Source: Brachypodius melanocephalos
Lineage: Eukaryota; Chordata; Aves; Passeriformes; Pycnonotidae
DNA: 64,000 nucleotides
Assembly: GCA_013398615.1 (NCBI GenBank)
Contig: VZSR01003371.1
Location: forward strand, 827,608 to 891,607
Direction of reading: 5' to 3'
A program made the position numbers and the translations under genes. Within the stretch, counting starts at the first letter, position 1. Each line of letters begins with the position of its first letter. The notes under the pieces were generated by a model, which was not told where the DNA came from, searched no databases, and worked only from the letters and a program-made list of their open reading frames with translations. This document shows positions 44,974 through 57,991 of this stretch, one piece after another.

Positions 44974-46218
44974 CCCCACCACACTGCTGTCCTTGCAGAG
45001 TGCTGTGGGCTGCACAGGGATGCTGGAGGACAAGGGAAAGGCTGGGACACACTGTGTCCACCCCGCCTGTCCTAGGACATCTCGTGTGGCACTTCTGGGT
45101 TGTCCCCAAGTGTCTGGCCCTACACCCTCCATCACGAGGGGCTCGTGCTCTGCAGGGCGTGCAGACAGCTGTGCAAACAGCCCCATCTGGCCCTCAGCTT
45201 ACACCGAAAAATCAAAGGGAGTTTTGAGGCTGAGTCAAAGTAAATAAACAGAAGAACACCCCTCCACTGAAAACACAGACTGGAGGAAAAAAAAAAAAAA
45301 AAAAAGGGAAATATGACCCAAAGCAAAGGAGTTATTTTGCTTTTGTTTCTAGCCCTAACCATGTTTTGATTTAGTACTGCTAGTGTGAATAAGCTGTGGC
45401 AGATGCTGTCTTCTTTTCGTCTGTTGTGTGTTTTTTCTTCTTTTATTTTCATCTGCCTAGAGAGATTTGCCAAATTCATGCATTCTTCTGGCCACTTAAA
45501 TCCACTTTTTTTTTTTTTTTCAGTGGAAAAGGCAGAATGAGCCAGACCCTGTTAGATGAAGGTGCAGTGGCTCACGTAGGACCCAGGCTGCAGTCCTGTC
45601 TCAGCTTTGGCCTCCAGATGCTGCTCTGGAAGGGTGTGCACGTCCCTTTGTCCCTCTCTGTCCTATCAGATGGTGACCTGAGGTTCTCTGTGAATCCAGC
45701 AGGTATCCCTGGTGGGTCATCCCACCCCAGATCCTGCTGGCACTGCCACAATTTGCCATTCCTCTTCTGGATTCAACCTATCTTGGTGCTCCATGAGGTG
45801 GCACGGCTCACAGAGCCCAGGGAGTGACCTCTCCCTCCTCTTTTGATGGTCTTGATGGAAGAAGACTCGAGAGAAGGGGGGAAGGCTGGGTCAGGGTGTT
45901 TTTCAGGCACATTTCTGTGGTGCAGGAGAATAAATACAGCTGGGCCTTGCTAATGTGTAATAAAGTCTGGGACAAACCACAGTCATTTCAGTTTTGCAGC
46001 TGAGCTGAAGGAAGGAAGGAAGGAAGAGGATTTGGCAACAAGAGTGAGCTCCCAAAGCCCTGGCCATGGCATTTAACCTGGCATTAATTAGGACTGGGCC
46101 TTCCTTTAGCAAAAGGAACAAATCATCCTCCTTCCTCCAGCCCTGCTATCCCTGGGCTGTCCCTTGGTACTTCAGGCTTAGGAGGAGAAGTGAAATGATG
46201 GGAAATTTGGAAAAGAGT
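44974..46218. other. Intergenic, nothing recognised
   Basis: Contains a 19-base poly(A) (45287-45305) and T runs near 45509-45522. No gene. Confidence 0.5.
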
Positions 46219-46615
46219 AGAATCATAAAATCAGAGAGTCAGAGAATGGTTTGGGTTGGAGGAGATCTCAAAGATTTCTTGTTCCACCCCTCTGCTATGG
46301 GCAGGGACACCTTCCTCTATCCCAGGTTGCTCCAAGCCCTGTCCAACCTGGCCTTGGACACTTCCAGGGATGCAGGGGCAGCCACAGCTTCTCTGGGCAC
46401 CCTGTGCCAGGGCATCACCACCCTCACAGGTAACATCTTCATCCTAATATCCATTTTGAATCTCTCCATTTTTTTAAATTTAAAATTCTTCCCTTTCTCT
46501 GTGCAAAAAGTCACTCTCCATCTTTTTCATAAGCCTTCTTCAGGCAGTAGAAGGTGCTAGGAGATCTCTCTGGAGCTTTCTCTTCTCCAGACCAAACAGC
46601 CCTGGAATAGGACAG
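46219..46615 (-). mobile_element. CR1 LINE 3' end, minus orientation
   Basis: The plus strand starts AGAGAATGGTTTGGGTTGGA and continues GGTTGCTCCAAGCCCTGTCC and CTTCTCTGGGCACCCTGTGC. The far part (TCTGGAGCTTTCTCTTCTCC) belongs to the same element. Confidence 0.88.
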
Positions 46616-49600
46616 CACAGATGAGCACAGGGGCTGTGGCTGGTGTGAGGCAATCTGGTGGAAAAGCAGAAACCAAAATGAAACCACATCTGGAGAGGAC
46701 CCTGCAGCACACCCAGCTGCCTCACAGCCAGGAATGTGAAGCGTGGGGCAAGGAGAGGTGTGAAAAAGGCACCAATTTTTTTTTTTTATACAATTCTGAC
46801 AGAGAAAGAAACTGAGGCAAGGTGCCCTGACTTGCTGGGTGGCTTTTGCTGAGTATTGCAAGTCCTGCTTGATCAGGGTGTTCCTGGGGGAAGCTCCCTT
46901 CCAGGGAGGGCTGGGGCTTTCTGCAGGGTTAGCAGGAACCTACAGGGATTCCAACAAACCCCACGTGCTCCACCAAGAACAAGGTGAGCAGTTTCCCAGG
47001 TGAGGGAGGAACTGCACGAGGGAGACACTACATATTTGCTTTCCAGGCTCTTTGTCTGGGAAAACCAATAAATTTTGGGGCAGTGTGAGCAGGTAGCAGA
47101 AGAAAATGACCCAGATGCATGGATGAGATTTTTCTGTCATGAAAGCAGACCAGAGTGTGCCCTCACAGCCCAAGTGTTTCTGGGCTCCTGTTCCACGCTT
47201 CTGGGTAAACAGGATGTTGATATAATTAGCTTTCCTGTCATCAAGCCTATAGTAGCTGTACAGTGGAAAAAACCCTCCTGGCAGTGTTGGGCCATTTTGC
47301 TATGGAAAGATCCAGTGTCTGATTTCAGCTCCCTCCTTCCTTCTCCTTCCTTCACATCCCAGAGGTCTCCTGCTTCATCTCTTCAAAGCCTTGACATTCC
47401 TTCCCATCCCTGTTTGAGCCTGAGAGGTGGGAGAAAAGACACCTGGAGCTTGGCACAAGGGAAAAAAGTTGGCTTGGAAGATGATTTCTGAGAGGGTGGG
47501 TTTGGGCTGTGTGTGGAGAGCAGCTCTGCCATGTGAGGAGCTGCCTCCAGCCTTCGCTGCTGCTGGAGACAAGGTGGGTGCTTGTGGGGCAGAGCAAACC
47601 TACACTCCCATTGCCATGGGTTTATATGGGGATGGTGGGAGCAAAAGGCCCTGTAAATACCCCTGATCTGGAAAAGACAGATGTGTGTGCCCTGAAGGGA
47701 GGGTTGAGCTTTGAATCTTTCACTCCCAGGCAGATGGGAGGTAAACAACCCCAAACTTTTGGTGTGATGACAACTGCGAATGCAACAATAATCATTGAAA
47801 TACGAAATAAACCAGCAAAACCAAACCAAAAAGCCTCCTCCCACCTAAAAGGTAGCATTTCAGGAGGATGCAAAATGGGGTGTGTGCAGAACCTCAGCCC
47901 ATCTCCAACTCCCTGAGCTGGGAAAGGCAATGAACCCTCCTGAGATACATATCTATAAATTGTGTAATTTTGGGAGGAAAGAAATACAAGTCTATCCAAA
48001 TATTCCTGACTGCCCGAAGCCTGGAGCTCTGTAAGGTTTACAGAGGAGTGAGTACGTGCCCACATCTTCCAAATTATGTCCTTGGCTTGTAGCTACACTT
48101 GGGCAGGAAAGGGACAAAACCAAGTGGAATGGAAACTCCTGGGTGGCCCCAAAACTTCCCTTTGGGAAGAAATATCCCAACTCTTGACATAAGACTGAGT
48201 GGAGGCTGGTTGTGTTTAAGCCCTGAAGGGTTTTATGATCGTGGCAATCATGGCACGGCGGGGAAGGAGTTTATGCGAGCCAGGATCTCACCTGGATGTG
48301 GCATGAGGAGGGTGGGACCTCGGGTGGGCTCTGGGGTCCCTCAGTTTCTGTGCAGACATTGGGTTTCAAAGGATTCACTGCCCTCAGACCTGCTCCAGGC
48401 CTCACCCTGTTGGGACAAGCAGGATGGAACCTCACCTGGGTAGGGATGCTGCGGCACTGGGATTAACCTGTTCCTTCCTGGGCAGCAACACCTTCATGAG
48501 AGGAGCCATAGGGCTAAATTGGTGCAATTCTCAGCCTGCCTGTGCTGAGGGTCTTGCTCAAGCCCCCGCTGTGCCACCTTCCCCATTGCTGGTGCAAAGC
48601 GCTGTGGAGTTGAGCTGCCTCCGCTGGGGCACTCCCAGTATCCGAGGTCTGGCTCGTCCCTGCTGTGGGGCAGAGGCTGGAGCCAGGCTGAGGGGCTGCA
48701 GGAGCTGTCCTGGCCTCACTTTCCATCCTCCCAGCACGATGGAAACAGCGTGGGCCGTGCTGCTGCTCTGCAGGATCCTGCCCAGGGCTCAGCCCTGCCC
48801 GCTCTTGAAACACGAGGAGCTGGTTGACCCTGACGACTCAGTGCTCTCCCTCTTTATTTTCCTCGCAGAGACAATCCCTCGGGGTTTTCCTAAGCTAGGA
48901 TAAAACCAGAGAGCCCGTGGATTACAAAAACGGCGCCACAGCCACGTCTTTTTCCTGTGCTATTTTCCCACTCCCTGCCCCACCAACTCCCCCCAGCACT
49001 GTCAGACCAGCTGGAGCCACTGGCACCCAAAATCCCTCCAAGCCCCAGCAGCCATCCATGGGCTCCCAGGCAGCCAAGACACTTGAGCTGGGCTCAGGAG
49101 CTGCGGGGCAGAAGCAGCAGCCAAATTTTTGGAAGATGAGGCTGGGGTGACCAGGAGGTCTCTGGAGTGACCAGGGTGTCTGCAGTTTGAAGCTCAGCAG
49201 TGAGTGATCCAGCTCAGGGCAAACTTCACTCCTACATTGCCAGAAGAAGTTTGTGTCCTGGTGAATCTTCCATCTTTCCTAGAGGTGAAAATGTCCTGGG
49301 AAAACACCAGCTAGGAGCACCTCCTGAGTTACTTCAGCTAAAACCTGACCTTACCATCATCAGTGTCCTTCTGAAATCAGGAGAGCTGCTCCTGAGCACA
49401 GGAGCTATGTCCTAAGGGCCAAATTCCTTATCCATTTTCTTGCCAAGCACCTTGCAGTGTTCCCTAAAGGAGGGAAGATTTGTTAAGGCCCACATCACCA
49501 GAGGTGGCTGCAACCAGAGAGGAGGGAGAACCATCTCAGGTGGAAATGATACCTGTGAGAAAGGAGCGGCAGGTGGAAGGAATCCTGTGACTGTAACGAA

Positions 49601-50335
49601 GTGCAAAGTCTGGGATAGTTCAGCAGGTCTCAGTGGGGTAGTGACCCTAATCTGGCTTTCACCCTGGGTTTGCAACTCAAACCAGACAAGCAGGGGAGTC
49701 TGTGGAGCCTCCTGCAGCAGGAGGTCAAATCCAGAGCCTGTTTGCTCTGGAGACCCTGCTGAAAAGCCAGGACATTGCTGCTGGCCAAGCTGCAGCTGTC
49801 AGCAGGACCTGCAGCAGCTCATACCACGAGGTGCTCATTATTACCTCATTTAATTTGTTTTTCTTCCAAATAAAATGGTGATGTGCTGGTCTGGAGGACA
49901 TTTCCCCCCATCCCACCAGGAGCTGCCTTGAAGAGCTCTGAGTGTACCATCTCCAGAACATCCCAATCCAGAGGTTGATTCCACGTCTGTGCTGCCAAGG
50001 CCACTGAAGATGAACTCAAATTTCCTCAAAAGGAACTCAGTTCCTCCTGCATCCCATCCACATGTGTTCCCTTGGGATTCAGGCAAGGTCTGCACATCTG
50101 GGGACGACTCCACGTAGAGAAGGGTGAAGAGATAAAGTGTGGACCCACACAAGGGGAGCAGCCTGTTGCTGGTGTCATGCTGGGTCTTGAGCTACCTTGT
50201 CTGATCAGAGAAGGACAGGAGTTATCCTGGCCAGGGGTCACCTGGGCCCTGAGCTCACATGCTGCTTTTTTGCTTACAAGGTCTCTCTCTCTGGTTTTCA
50301 AAGCCACACAAGGTCCCTGAGATATTTTCTTCATT
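46616..50335. other. Intergenic, nothing recognised
   Basis: 3.7 kb of single-copy DNA. The 159-residue frame at 48424-48903 is GC-rich, has no domain and is not counted as a gene. Confidence 0.5.
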
Positions 50336-50490
50336 CAATCCCAGAATGGTTTGGGTTGGAAGGCACTTAAAAGACCATCCAATTCCAACACCCTGCCATG
50401 GGCAGGGACACCTTCCACTGGGCTAGATTGCTCCAAACTCCATCCAACCTGGCCTTGGACACCTCCAGGGATGGAGAGTCCACCTTGCAG
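50336..50490 (-). mobile_element. CR1 LINE 3' fragment, minus orientation
   Basis: CCAGAATGGTTTGGGTTGGA followed by TCCATCCAACCTGGCCTTGG on the plus strand. Confidence 0.88.
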
Positions 50491-51964
50491 CTCAAAAGAG
50501 GGCTTGGGTTAGGGGATGGGGAGCTGGGACTTGGCTCTGCCACAACTCATTTCAATGCCATGAACACTCCTGGGACAGCTCACACTGTCACAACATTTGG
50601 CTTTGTGAACCAGCAGGAGGGTTTTGCTCACTGTAAAGTCTCTACTGCTCTCTCACACAAACCAAGGCCCTCTGAAGGACTGAGCAGCCCCTTGGCAGCA
50701 ATGTCACAGCCCGGGATCCTTCCTGCGGACACGGAAGTTTCACAGGGATGCTTGCATGGGAACCGACCTTTCCTAAAGCTGAATTTAGAATCTGTTTTTA
50801 GTGTAAATGCATTAAAAAGGAGACGGCCTTCCTTCCTTGGGTGGGACTCTTTCCCTTCCAGCCACATGCCTTTGTGTGCCCGTGGGTATTAATGTTCACA
50901 AGAGATAATATCCCCAAAGCCACCGGCTGGCGTCACAGCTGCACAATTTCCCTGCTGCCCTGCAGTAAAAACAGGCACTTCAAAAGGAAAAATGCCAGGA
51001 TTTCTAAGTTTCTTAACTTCCAATTGCACTCCCCACTGATCAGATGATTTCCAGCGAGATGACACAGGTGGGTGGGCTGCTCTTCTGGGCTGAGGTGGCA
51101 CCACTTGCTTGAGGGCCCTGAACCCATCACTGAGCACTGTGCAAGCCCTGGAGTTGGAAGGGGGTGATGCTGAAGGGAATCACCCCTAAAATACCTGATC
51201 TTAGCAAGAGAGGTGAAGGAGAGTGTTTGTAACATGTGAAAACGAGGTGTTTGAGCATTTCTGAGGGCTCCTGATGGGCTTTTTGGAGCTTGTGTCACGT
51301 TTATGGCTCAGTCGCCTTCTCTGAGGTGTTCTGCTCATGTGGCTGGATGGAAAGATGTAATCCCAGCTGTAATCCCAGCTGTAATCCACCAGGAAAGAGC
51401 TCCACAACCTGCCCACCTGCAGGTGTCTCTGCCTTCAGAGACATCCTCAGTGTCAGGGCCCTGGGGGCATGAAAATGCCTTAATGGCCAGGACCAGCTTC
51501 ACCTACAGCATCCACACCACTCCTGGGCCCTGGAGCTCTATTTAAACTCAGCCTGGGGTGGTCAGAGTTGTTTGGGTTGGGTATGGGTCTTGGGCTTGTT
51601 CATTAGCTGGGGTGGTTTGTTTTTCTTTGGTTTTGTTGTTTTTTTGTTGGTTGGTTGGTTTGTTTCCCCCATCCTACTTTCTTCTCTTTCCTCTCTCTAT
51701 CTCCTGTCTTCTCCTCCCTCTTCTCAGTCTTCAGACTCTGTTTTCAGGTCTCTTGAATGTCTTCCAGCCTTGACTGGAGTACAAGAGCCTGCACAAGCCC
51801 CTGGTCCCTGTTTGCTGGCCACAGCCAGCTGTGTGCCAGCATCTCCAAGCATCTGTGTGCAGGAACCAGGTGTGGGGTTTGGCCTGTGGGCTGAGGTGCC
51901 TTGGGACAGTGGCACCCCCATGCTGGCTTTCGGTGTCCCAGGGTAGGTGAGGATACAGTGGGTC
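50491..51964. other. Intergenic, nothing recognised
   Basis: Contains a short 12-base tandem repeat (GTAATCCCAGCT, nearly three copies, 51357-51388) and a T/G-rich stretch at 51600-51665. Confidence 0.5.
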
Positions 51965-52036
51965 CACTGCCTTCAGGGTTTGGATCTAGGTGACCTTTAA
52001 AGTCCATTCCAACCCAAACCATTCCATGGTTCTGTG
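51965..52036 (+). mobile_element. CR1 LINE tail fragment, plus orientation
   Basis: GGTGACCTTTAAAGTCCATT, then CAAACCATTCCATGGTTCTG. Confidence 0.8.
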
Positions 52037-52534
52037 TTGTTCCTGGGGCTGAGCCTCAGGCTCCCAACCCCTCTGCCCTGGTTGTGCCAACATCTTGCAT
52101 CAAGATCCCGGTGAGGTGTTTCGTTCTCCAGCATCCCATGTGTTGTAACATCCAGCTGCTTGCTCTGCTCTGTGAGTGACAGCTGTGCGGGCCCACGTCC
52201 CAAAATGAGTGAGGAGCCGAGGGAGGCTGGCCAGAAAACTGTCTCTGTGCTCTGCAGGGTGGGATCACAAGCACTGTACCCTGGCAAAGTGCCACCCAGA
52301 GCTGAAACAGGGCCATGCTCCTGTCACCAGCTGGCCCAGACACAGCTGGCAGGTGCCCCTGGGCTTTCCCAGGCTGGTGGTTTTGGTTCAGGGTTTGTAA
52401 TGTGAGCCAGAACAGCTAAATTTTGCCTGCTCTCATGCTGAGTTCCTGTCAGGGGCACGTAGCTCAGCCTAGAGCTGCTGGATACGAGAATTGAGGAGTC
52501 AGAGCTTTGCAGAGGGACAGTCAGCAAATTCCAA

Positions 52535-52925
52535 GGATTGAGGGCAATGGGATTGATGTCTCTTAGCATGTCTGACAGCCTTGTCCAAATGCTTCTTGAG
52601 TTTTGTCAGGCTTGGGGCTGTGGCCACTTCCTTGTGGAGCCTGTTCCAGTGCCCAGCCACCCTCTGGGTGAAGAACCTTCTCCTGATATCCAACTGAATT
52701 TCCTTGACACGGCTTCACACCATTCCCTCAGATCCTGTCCCTGGTCACAGAGAGCAGAGATCTGTCCCTTCCTTGCTGCTTCTCCTTGTGAGGAAGCTGA
52801 AAACCACAATGAGATTTCACCTCAATCTCCTTTTTTTCCAGGCTGGATAAGCCAAGACCCTTCCAGACCCTTCAGGATCTTTATGGCCCTCCTTTGGATG
52901 CTCTCTAATACCTGTATAACTTTAT
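52535..52925 (-). mobile_element. CR1 LINE 3' region, minus orientation
   Basis: The plus strand shows TTGTCCAAATGCTTCTTGAG, GTGGAGCCTGTTCCAGTGCC, GTGAAGAACCTTCTCCTGAT and TTTATGGCCCTCCTTTGGAT, the order expected for an inverted CR1. Confidence 0.85.
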
Positions 52926-53431
52926 ATATTTCTATATTCATGTCCTACCTTTCAAGCCTTCCCAGATCCCCCCTCTCACCTTTCTAACCCCACTGGGGGT
53001 GTTGTCCTTCACACACACCTCCCCTCCTATTTCAGGTGACTTGGTGTCACAGTAGGATGGGTGGCTGCAGAACTTGCACCCAGCATGCAGTGGCCTGAAG
53101 AGGGAGAGCAGCTGTCCTTATCTTTGATGTCCCATCCCTCATGTGTGAAACTGTCCCTCAAACTCCTTGGAAACCTGCAGGCCCTGATTTCCTATGACAC
53201 AGCTCAGATTTAGTCCTAGAGCTGACTTGTCCCAGCAAGGTCTTGCAGGGACAAGTGTGTGAACTTGTGTGCCTGAGCACCCAGGGTGAGGAGAGGAATT
53301 TCACCCAATCAAGGCATCTCCCACAATTTTAAAGTCAGCATCTTTGTTTTACTTCAGTGTAGATTTTTTTTTCTTCTGTGTGAGAAAGGCACACTGACCA
53401 ACCTGAAACAAACCTACAGGAGTGAATGTAT

Positions 53432-53555
53432 TTCATAGAATCACAGAATGGTTTGGGTTGGAAGGGACCTTAAAGACCATTTTATTCCACCCCCCCTGCC
53501 ATGTCAGGGACACTAAACCAGGTTGCTCCAAGCCCTGTCTAACTCAGCCTTGATT
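53432..53555 (-). mobile_element. CR1 LINE 3' fragment, minus orientation
   Basis: The plus strand starts CATAGAATCACAGAATGGTT with an intact terminal repeat unit; about 120 bases. Confidence 0.9.
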
Positions 53556-53774
53556 TATTGTGGAAATCGACCATAAACAATGAAATTTAATACCTCAAAA
53601 TCTTCAGAAATACCTTCAGCAGTGAGCTCCACAGATTAACAATGGGTTGTAAGTAAAATCTTCTCTTTATTTTCTAAATTGAAGGGGTTTTTTCCCCCAG
53701 TTGTCTACTGGGACAAATTTGGAGGCACGTCTGATGTGTCTGTCTTCCTCTTCTGACTGGTCTGGAGAAACTGC

Positions 53775-54162
53775 CTGCTCTGTGATCAGCAGGAGCAGGG
53801 AAGGGATTCTTCCCCTGTACTTGGCCCTGGTGAGGCCACACCTTGAGNNNNNNNNNNNNNNNNNNNNNNNNNNNNNNNNNNNNNNNNNNNNNNNNNNNNN
53901 NNNNNNNNNNNNNNNNNNNNNNNNNNNNNNNNNNNNNNNNNNNNNNNTTAAGCTGCATCAAGGGAAATACAGGTTGGATATTAGCAAAAACGTTTTTTAC
54001 AGAAAGGGTAATAAAGTATTAGAATGGTCTGCCCGGGGAGGTGGTGGAGTCATCATCCCTGGATATGTTTAAAGAAAGACTGGATGCTGCACTTTGTTGA
54101 GGTGGTGTTAGGGCATGGGTTGGACTTGATCTTGAAGGTCTCTTCCAACCTTGTGATTCAGT
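53775..54162 (+). mobile_element. CR1 LINE 3' end, plus orientation, interrupted by the assembly gap
   Basis: Left of the gap: CTTGGCCCTGGTGAGGCCAC. Right of the gap: AAGCTGCATCAAGGGAAATA, AATGGTCTGCCCGGGGAGGT and the end TCTCTTCCAACCTTGTGATT. Both sides belong to one element, so the gap lies inside it. Confidence 0.88.
53848..53947. other. Assembly gap (100 N)
   Basis: Exactly 100 N inside a CR1 copy. The true missing length is probably greater (see findings). Confidence 0.98.
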
Positions 54163-54194
54163 TTGTGAAACCACATTTTGGAACCTCTTGGTTT

Positions 54195-54460
54195 GCTGGG
54201 AGCCAATTTTCCCTAATATCCAACCTAAGCCTCCCCTGGCACAGCCTGAGGCTGTTCTCTCTCCTCCTGTCCTGTTCCCTGGGAGCAGAGCCCAAATCTC
54301 CCAGCTGTCCCCTCATATTAAGGAGTTGTGCAGAGCCACAAGGTCCCCCCTGATCCCCCTTTTCTCCAGGCTGAGCCCCTTTCCCAGCTCCCTCAGCCCC
54401 TCCTGGTGCTCCAGACCCTTCCCCAGCTCCATTCCCTTCCCTGGACACACTCCAACCCCT
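54195..54460 (-). mobile_element. CR1 LINE internal-3' fragment, minus orientation
   Basis: The plus strand contains TTCCCTGGGAGCAGAGCCCA, TTCTCCAGGCTGAGCCCCTT and GGTGCTCCAGACCCTTCCCC, the same subfamily as 8273-8715, lacking the final tail. Confidence 0.85.
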
Positions 54461-56954
54461 CCATGTGATGTTCATGTTCTCAGCTGATGATCATCTTCCT
54501 GTGCCCTGGAGCATGAGGGCTCTGAGATGCTGCAGCTGCCTCAGAGCTGGAGTGACAGCAGATGCTGCTTGTGGAGACATCAAAACACTTAATCCTTTGT
54601 TGGAAATGATCATCTGTGGTGTCATTGCGAAGGTGGAGATCAAAGGAAGACAATCAATGTGTCAAAACAAAACCAGAGATGAAGGGAAGCGGCTTGCAGA
54701 GGATAATTCGCAAAGAAAGCGTAGGGATCTCCTAATCTCTGGAAATTCCCTGTGCTGTAAAACGTCACCAGGTGGAAGCCAGGGGCTATCAAACGGCTCA
54801 CAGCAGCTCTGCTCCCTTCCTTTGGGGGAGAAATGGGCTCCCTGCTCCTGCAGGCCAGGAAAAACAGTGCTGGGGTCTGGAATGTGCCTTTTGGGGTTTT
54901 TACTTTAAGAGTCCTAAAATGCTATTGATTTTTTCTTTTTCCTTATTGATTCCCTTCGTGTGAACTTTTGTATTTCCTTGCCAGGTTGCAGGAGGCACAG
55001 GGCCCTCCTTGCTGGCAGTGTCTTATCCCACACTTGATAAATCCTGTCCTGCTGCTCCACATCTGCCTGTTTAACCCCCACATTATCCCCTCTGCACGAG
55101 CGGTGCTGGCAGCACTCTTACACACCTTTTGTACTGGCTGTGGAGCAAGACTGTCCCCAGCAATGCCCACACCTGCACGTGGGGCTTTAATTCCTGAATA
55201 TCTTTCTGCCCTGAGCAGACACTGCTAAAATCACTTTTCTCTGGGATTCAGATTGGGATTTAATTGCTGCACTCCTGGATGGGCACCTTTCCTGGACTGG
55301 AAGGGGGTAAAAAGACAGGGAATATTTTCTTTCATTTCAGAGGTAAGTCGAGGCATTTGGCAGTTTTAGGGGATTGTTTTTCCTGCCTGTGGGATCCTTC
55401 TTAGCCATGATGGAGAGCTAGTCTAAAATGATTACAGACCACAGTAGATTTTGGGTCTTGATGTGTCCCTTTGTGTCCTGAGCAAGGAATCCCAGGAAGA
55501 AAATCTCAGTGTCCTCAATCTGTGCATGTTCCACCTCTGTTTTTCCTATTTCAGTGTTTTGTTCCCTTTTTCAAGGGATGTGGCTGTTTTTACAGGCACC
55601 TGTGGCAGCAGGGGACTGAGCTGGGCTGTTTGTTTCAAGTAGCACAAACCAGTTCAACAAAACCCACCCTGTGGGATAAACAGCCCCTATCTGCCTCCAC
55701 AGGCTTGTTTGGGATGGGAACTGCTCTTTGCAGAGGAAATCTGGACCATGCCAGAGCAAAGTCTAAAGGGAGCATGGATTGAAATGGTTTCCATATCCAA
55801 GAGAGGCCTCTCCAGCTGTCTGGCACGATCCAGGAGATCTGCCTATGGCATCTGAGATCTGTCCTGCACTGGGGGTTCATTCCTACCCCAACCAGTCTGA
55901 AAACTCCATTTAAATGTGGGATGTTGGCCACCTGGGGGCTTTTCAAAGCCAGCTCCTCCTGCCTCTCCCCCTTTCTCGGTGTAGATACCTCTACAGCTCA
56001 GAGAGGTGAGGATTCACAAGAGATGATCCAGCTGGTGATCCAAACCTGGCCGTTTTCAGAGTGGGTCACACTTCCCTGCTCCCCCTCTGGAAGCAGAGCA
56101 TGCCGTGAGGAGGGGCTCTGGGACCTGTGCACCTGGGTGTTTGATCTCCTGCTCCCCAGGGAAGGGCTGCCAGGTGCTTTCCTGTGGAGCTGGGGCTTTG
56201 TTGCTGCCTGTCCCAAGGCTGAGCCCTTTGGGATGGTTCTTCACAGCTCTTTTCCCCTGTGGTTCCCCCTGCACTGCTGGGAGCCCCCTGACCCAGCCTG
56301 TAGGTCCCATTTAAGCGTGGTAAAGCCACCGCAGACTCAGGAGGGTCCATGAATTGGGTTAGAAATCAGAATTTTTCCTTCTTCCCCCTAGAAAAAGAGG
56401 AGGAAGGGATTAACAGCTGAGCTCTTCCCTCTGCAACTCTGCTGGCTCAGCTGCAGGTGGATTTTGGCCATGGAGTTTATTTTACTCAATTTTTGTGTGT
56501 GCCTTGGGAGGAGGCATCAGGGCCTGAGCAGGTGGGTTTGGTGGCCCAGGTCTCTGTTAGAGCAGGTCTCTCTAACTCCACCAGGTAGTGATTTAGGGGC
56601 AGGCATGCTCATAAATGTCCCTAAATGTGGGTTAATGCTCCAGGGAATGTGAGAGCTGGTTGGAGGCAAGGCCCACTTCTCAACAGCGACTGGAAGTGAC
56701 AGTGCTCACCACAGCATCCTTTTCATGACAATAAAGGTCTGACTTTGAGCAATGAAACCAAGAATAGTTGTATCTCAATACTGTCCTTAAGTTGCCTCTC
56801 CAGGACCTCTCTGGCTGCAGGTGTCAGGGAAGTACAGGATGTTTTGTGTACACTCAGCACGCTCTGTTTCATCCAAAGGAAAGGGCTGTGAGAGGCCTGG
56901 AGCAGAATCAAAACCTGTTTGCTCTGCCTGAGTCACCTCTTGTGAAGGAATCCT
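54461..56954. other. Intergenic, nothing recognised
   Basis: Single-copy DNA without supported exons. Confidence 0.5.
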
Positions 56955-57140
56955 TCCCTGTGAGGCTGCTGAGCCCTGGCACAGGGTGCCCAGAGAAGCT
57001 GTGGCTGCCCCTGGATCCCTGGAAGTGTCCAAGGCCAGGGCTTGGAACACCTTGGGATAGTGGAAGGTGTCCCTGCCGTGGCAGGGGGTGGAAATGGGAT
57101 GAGTTTTAAGATCCCTTCCAACCCAAACCATTCTGATTCT
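56955..57140 (+). mobile_element. CR1 LINE 3' fragment, plus orientation
   Basis: CCCTGGCACAGGGTGCCCAG to CAACCCAAACCATTCTGATT, with small internal deletions. Confidence 0.9.
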
Positions 57141-57991
57141 TACCTGAGCTCTTCCACCAACCCTGTCCCTGATGAAGCCAGACCTTGCTGCAGATTGTCC
57201 ACTCTTCATCTCCTGATTATGGATATTAAAGAGCCCGGCTTTGCAAAGCAAAGCTTCCTGCTGGAAGTACAGTCTGGTGACCAAGGGCAGCCAACACAAA
57301 CACCTGGCAAGCTTCCCTGGCCAAGTTTCACACCTAGAATAAATCAAAATATCTTCCTTCCTGCTCAGGCAGCTCCCAAGGAGGTGTTTGCTCCTGCCAC
57401 ACACACTCTGTTCTTTCCAGGAGAAAACTTGCCTCCTCAGGAAAGTTGGCACCATGAAACCTTTTATTTTAGACTGGCCCCATCAACTGTGGTTCTGCCA
57501 GAGACCTGGGAACAGGTAGGGCTGGTTCCTCTCCTGTGCTGAGTTAGCCTGGGAGGTCTGTGCATCTGTCAGTAATTAGGGCTCCCCAGTGAAAAAAACA
57601 TGGAAAAACTTCACAGACAGGTCGGGGTGAGGAGAAACATCCTCCCACCCCCCTCACTGATGGAGTTTCTTTGGGATTCTGGAGCCTGGTGTTTGATCAT
57701 TGTCCAAAAATTTGGAGTTGGGTGACAACGACCAGGCCCCTTCAGCCTGCCTCCCTTCTGGTGTCCTCTGTTCAAGCTTGCTGGTTGCAGAGGGGTAGAG
57801 TTGCCCTGATATACCAAGGTAGATGGTCCTTGGTTTGTTTGGGTATTTTCCCTTTAAAGAACCACTATTTGGAGGAGAGGGTGAGTACTATGGTCAGGAA
57901 TTAAGATTTTTGGAACAAATCCATCAGGAAATAATCCTCTGTGCACCAGTGGAGGAAAATCACATCATCTGCAAGACAGCAGGTGCCTCAC
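57141..57991. other. Intergenic, nothing recognised
   Basis: Single-copy DNA left of the 33-base minisatellite. No exon is supported. Confidence 0.5.

Noticed and set aside
48424..48903. 159-residue frame preceded by an acceptor-like CCTTCCTGGGCAG
   Set aside because: GC-rich, no donor-bounded exon structure and no recognised protein family.
56787..57455. 222-residue minus-strand reading frame
   Set aside because: Runs through an antisense CR1 3' end (56955-57140), so it is at best repeat read-through.
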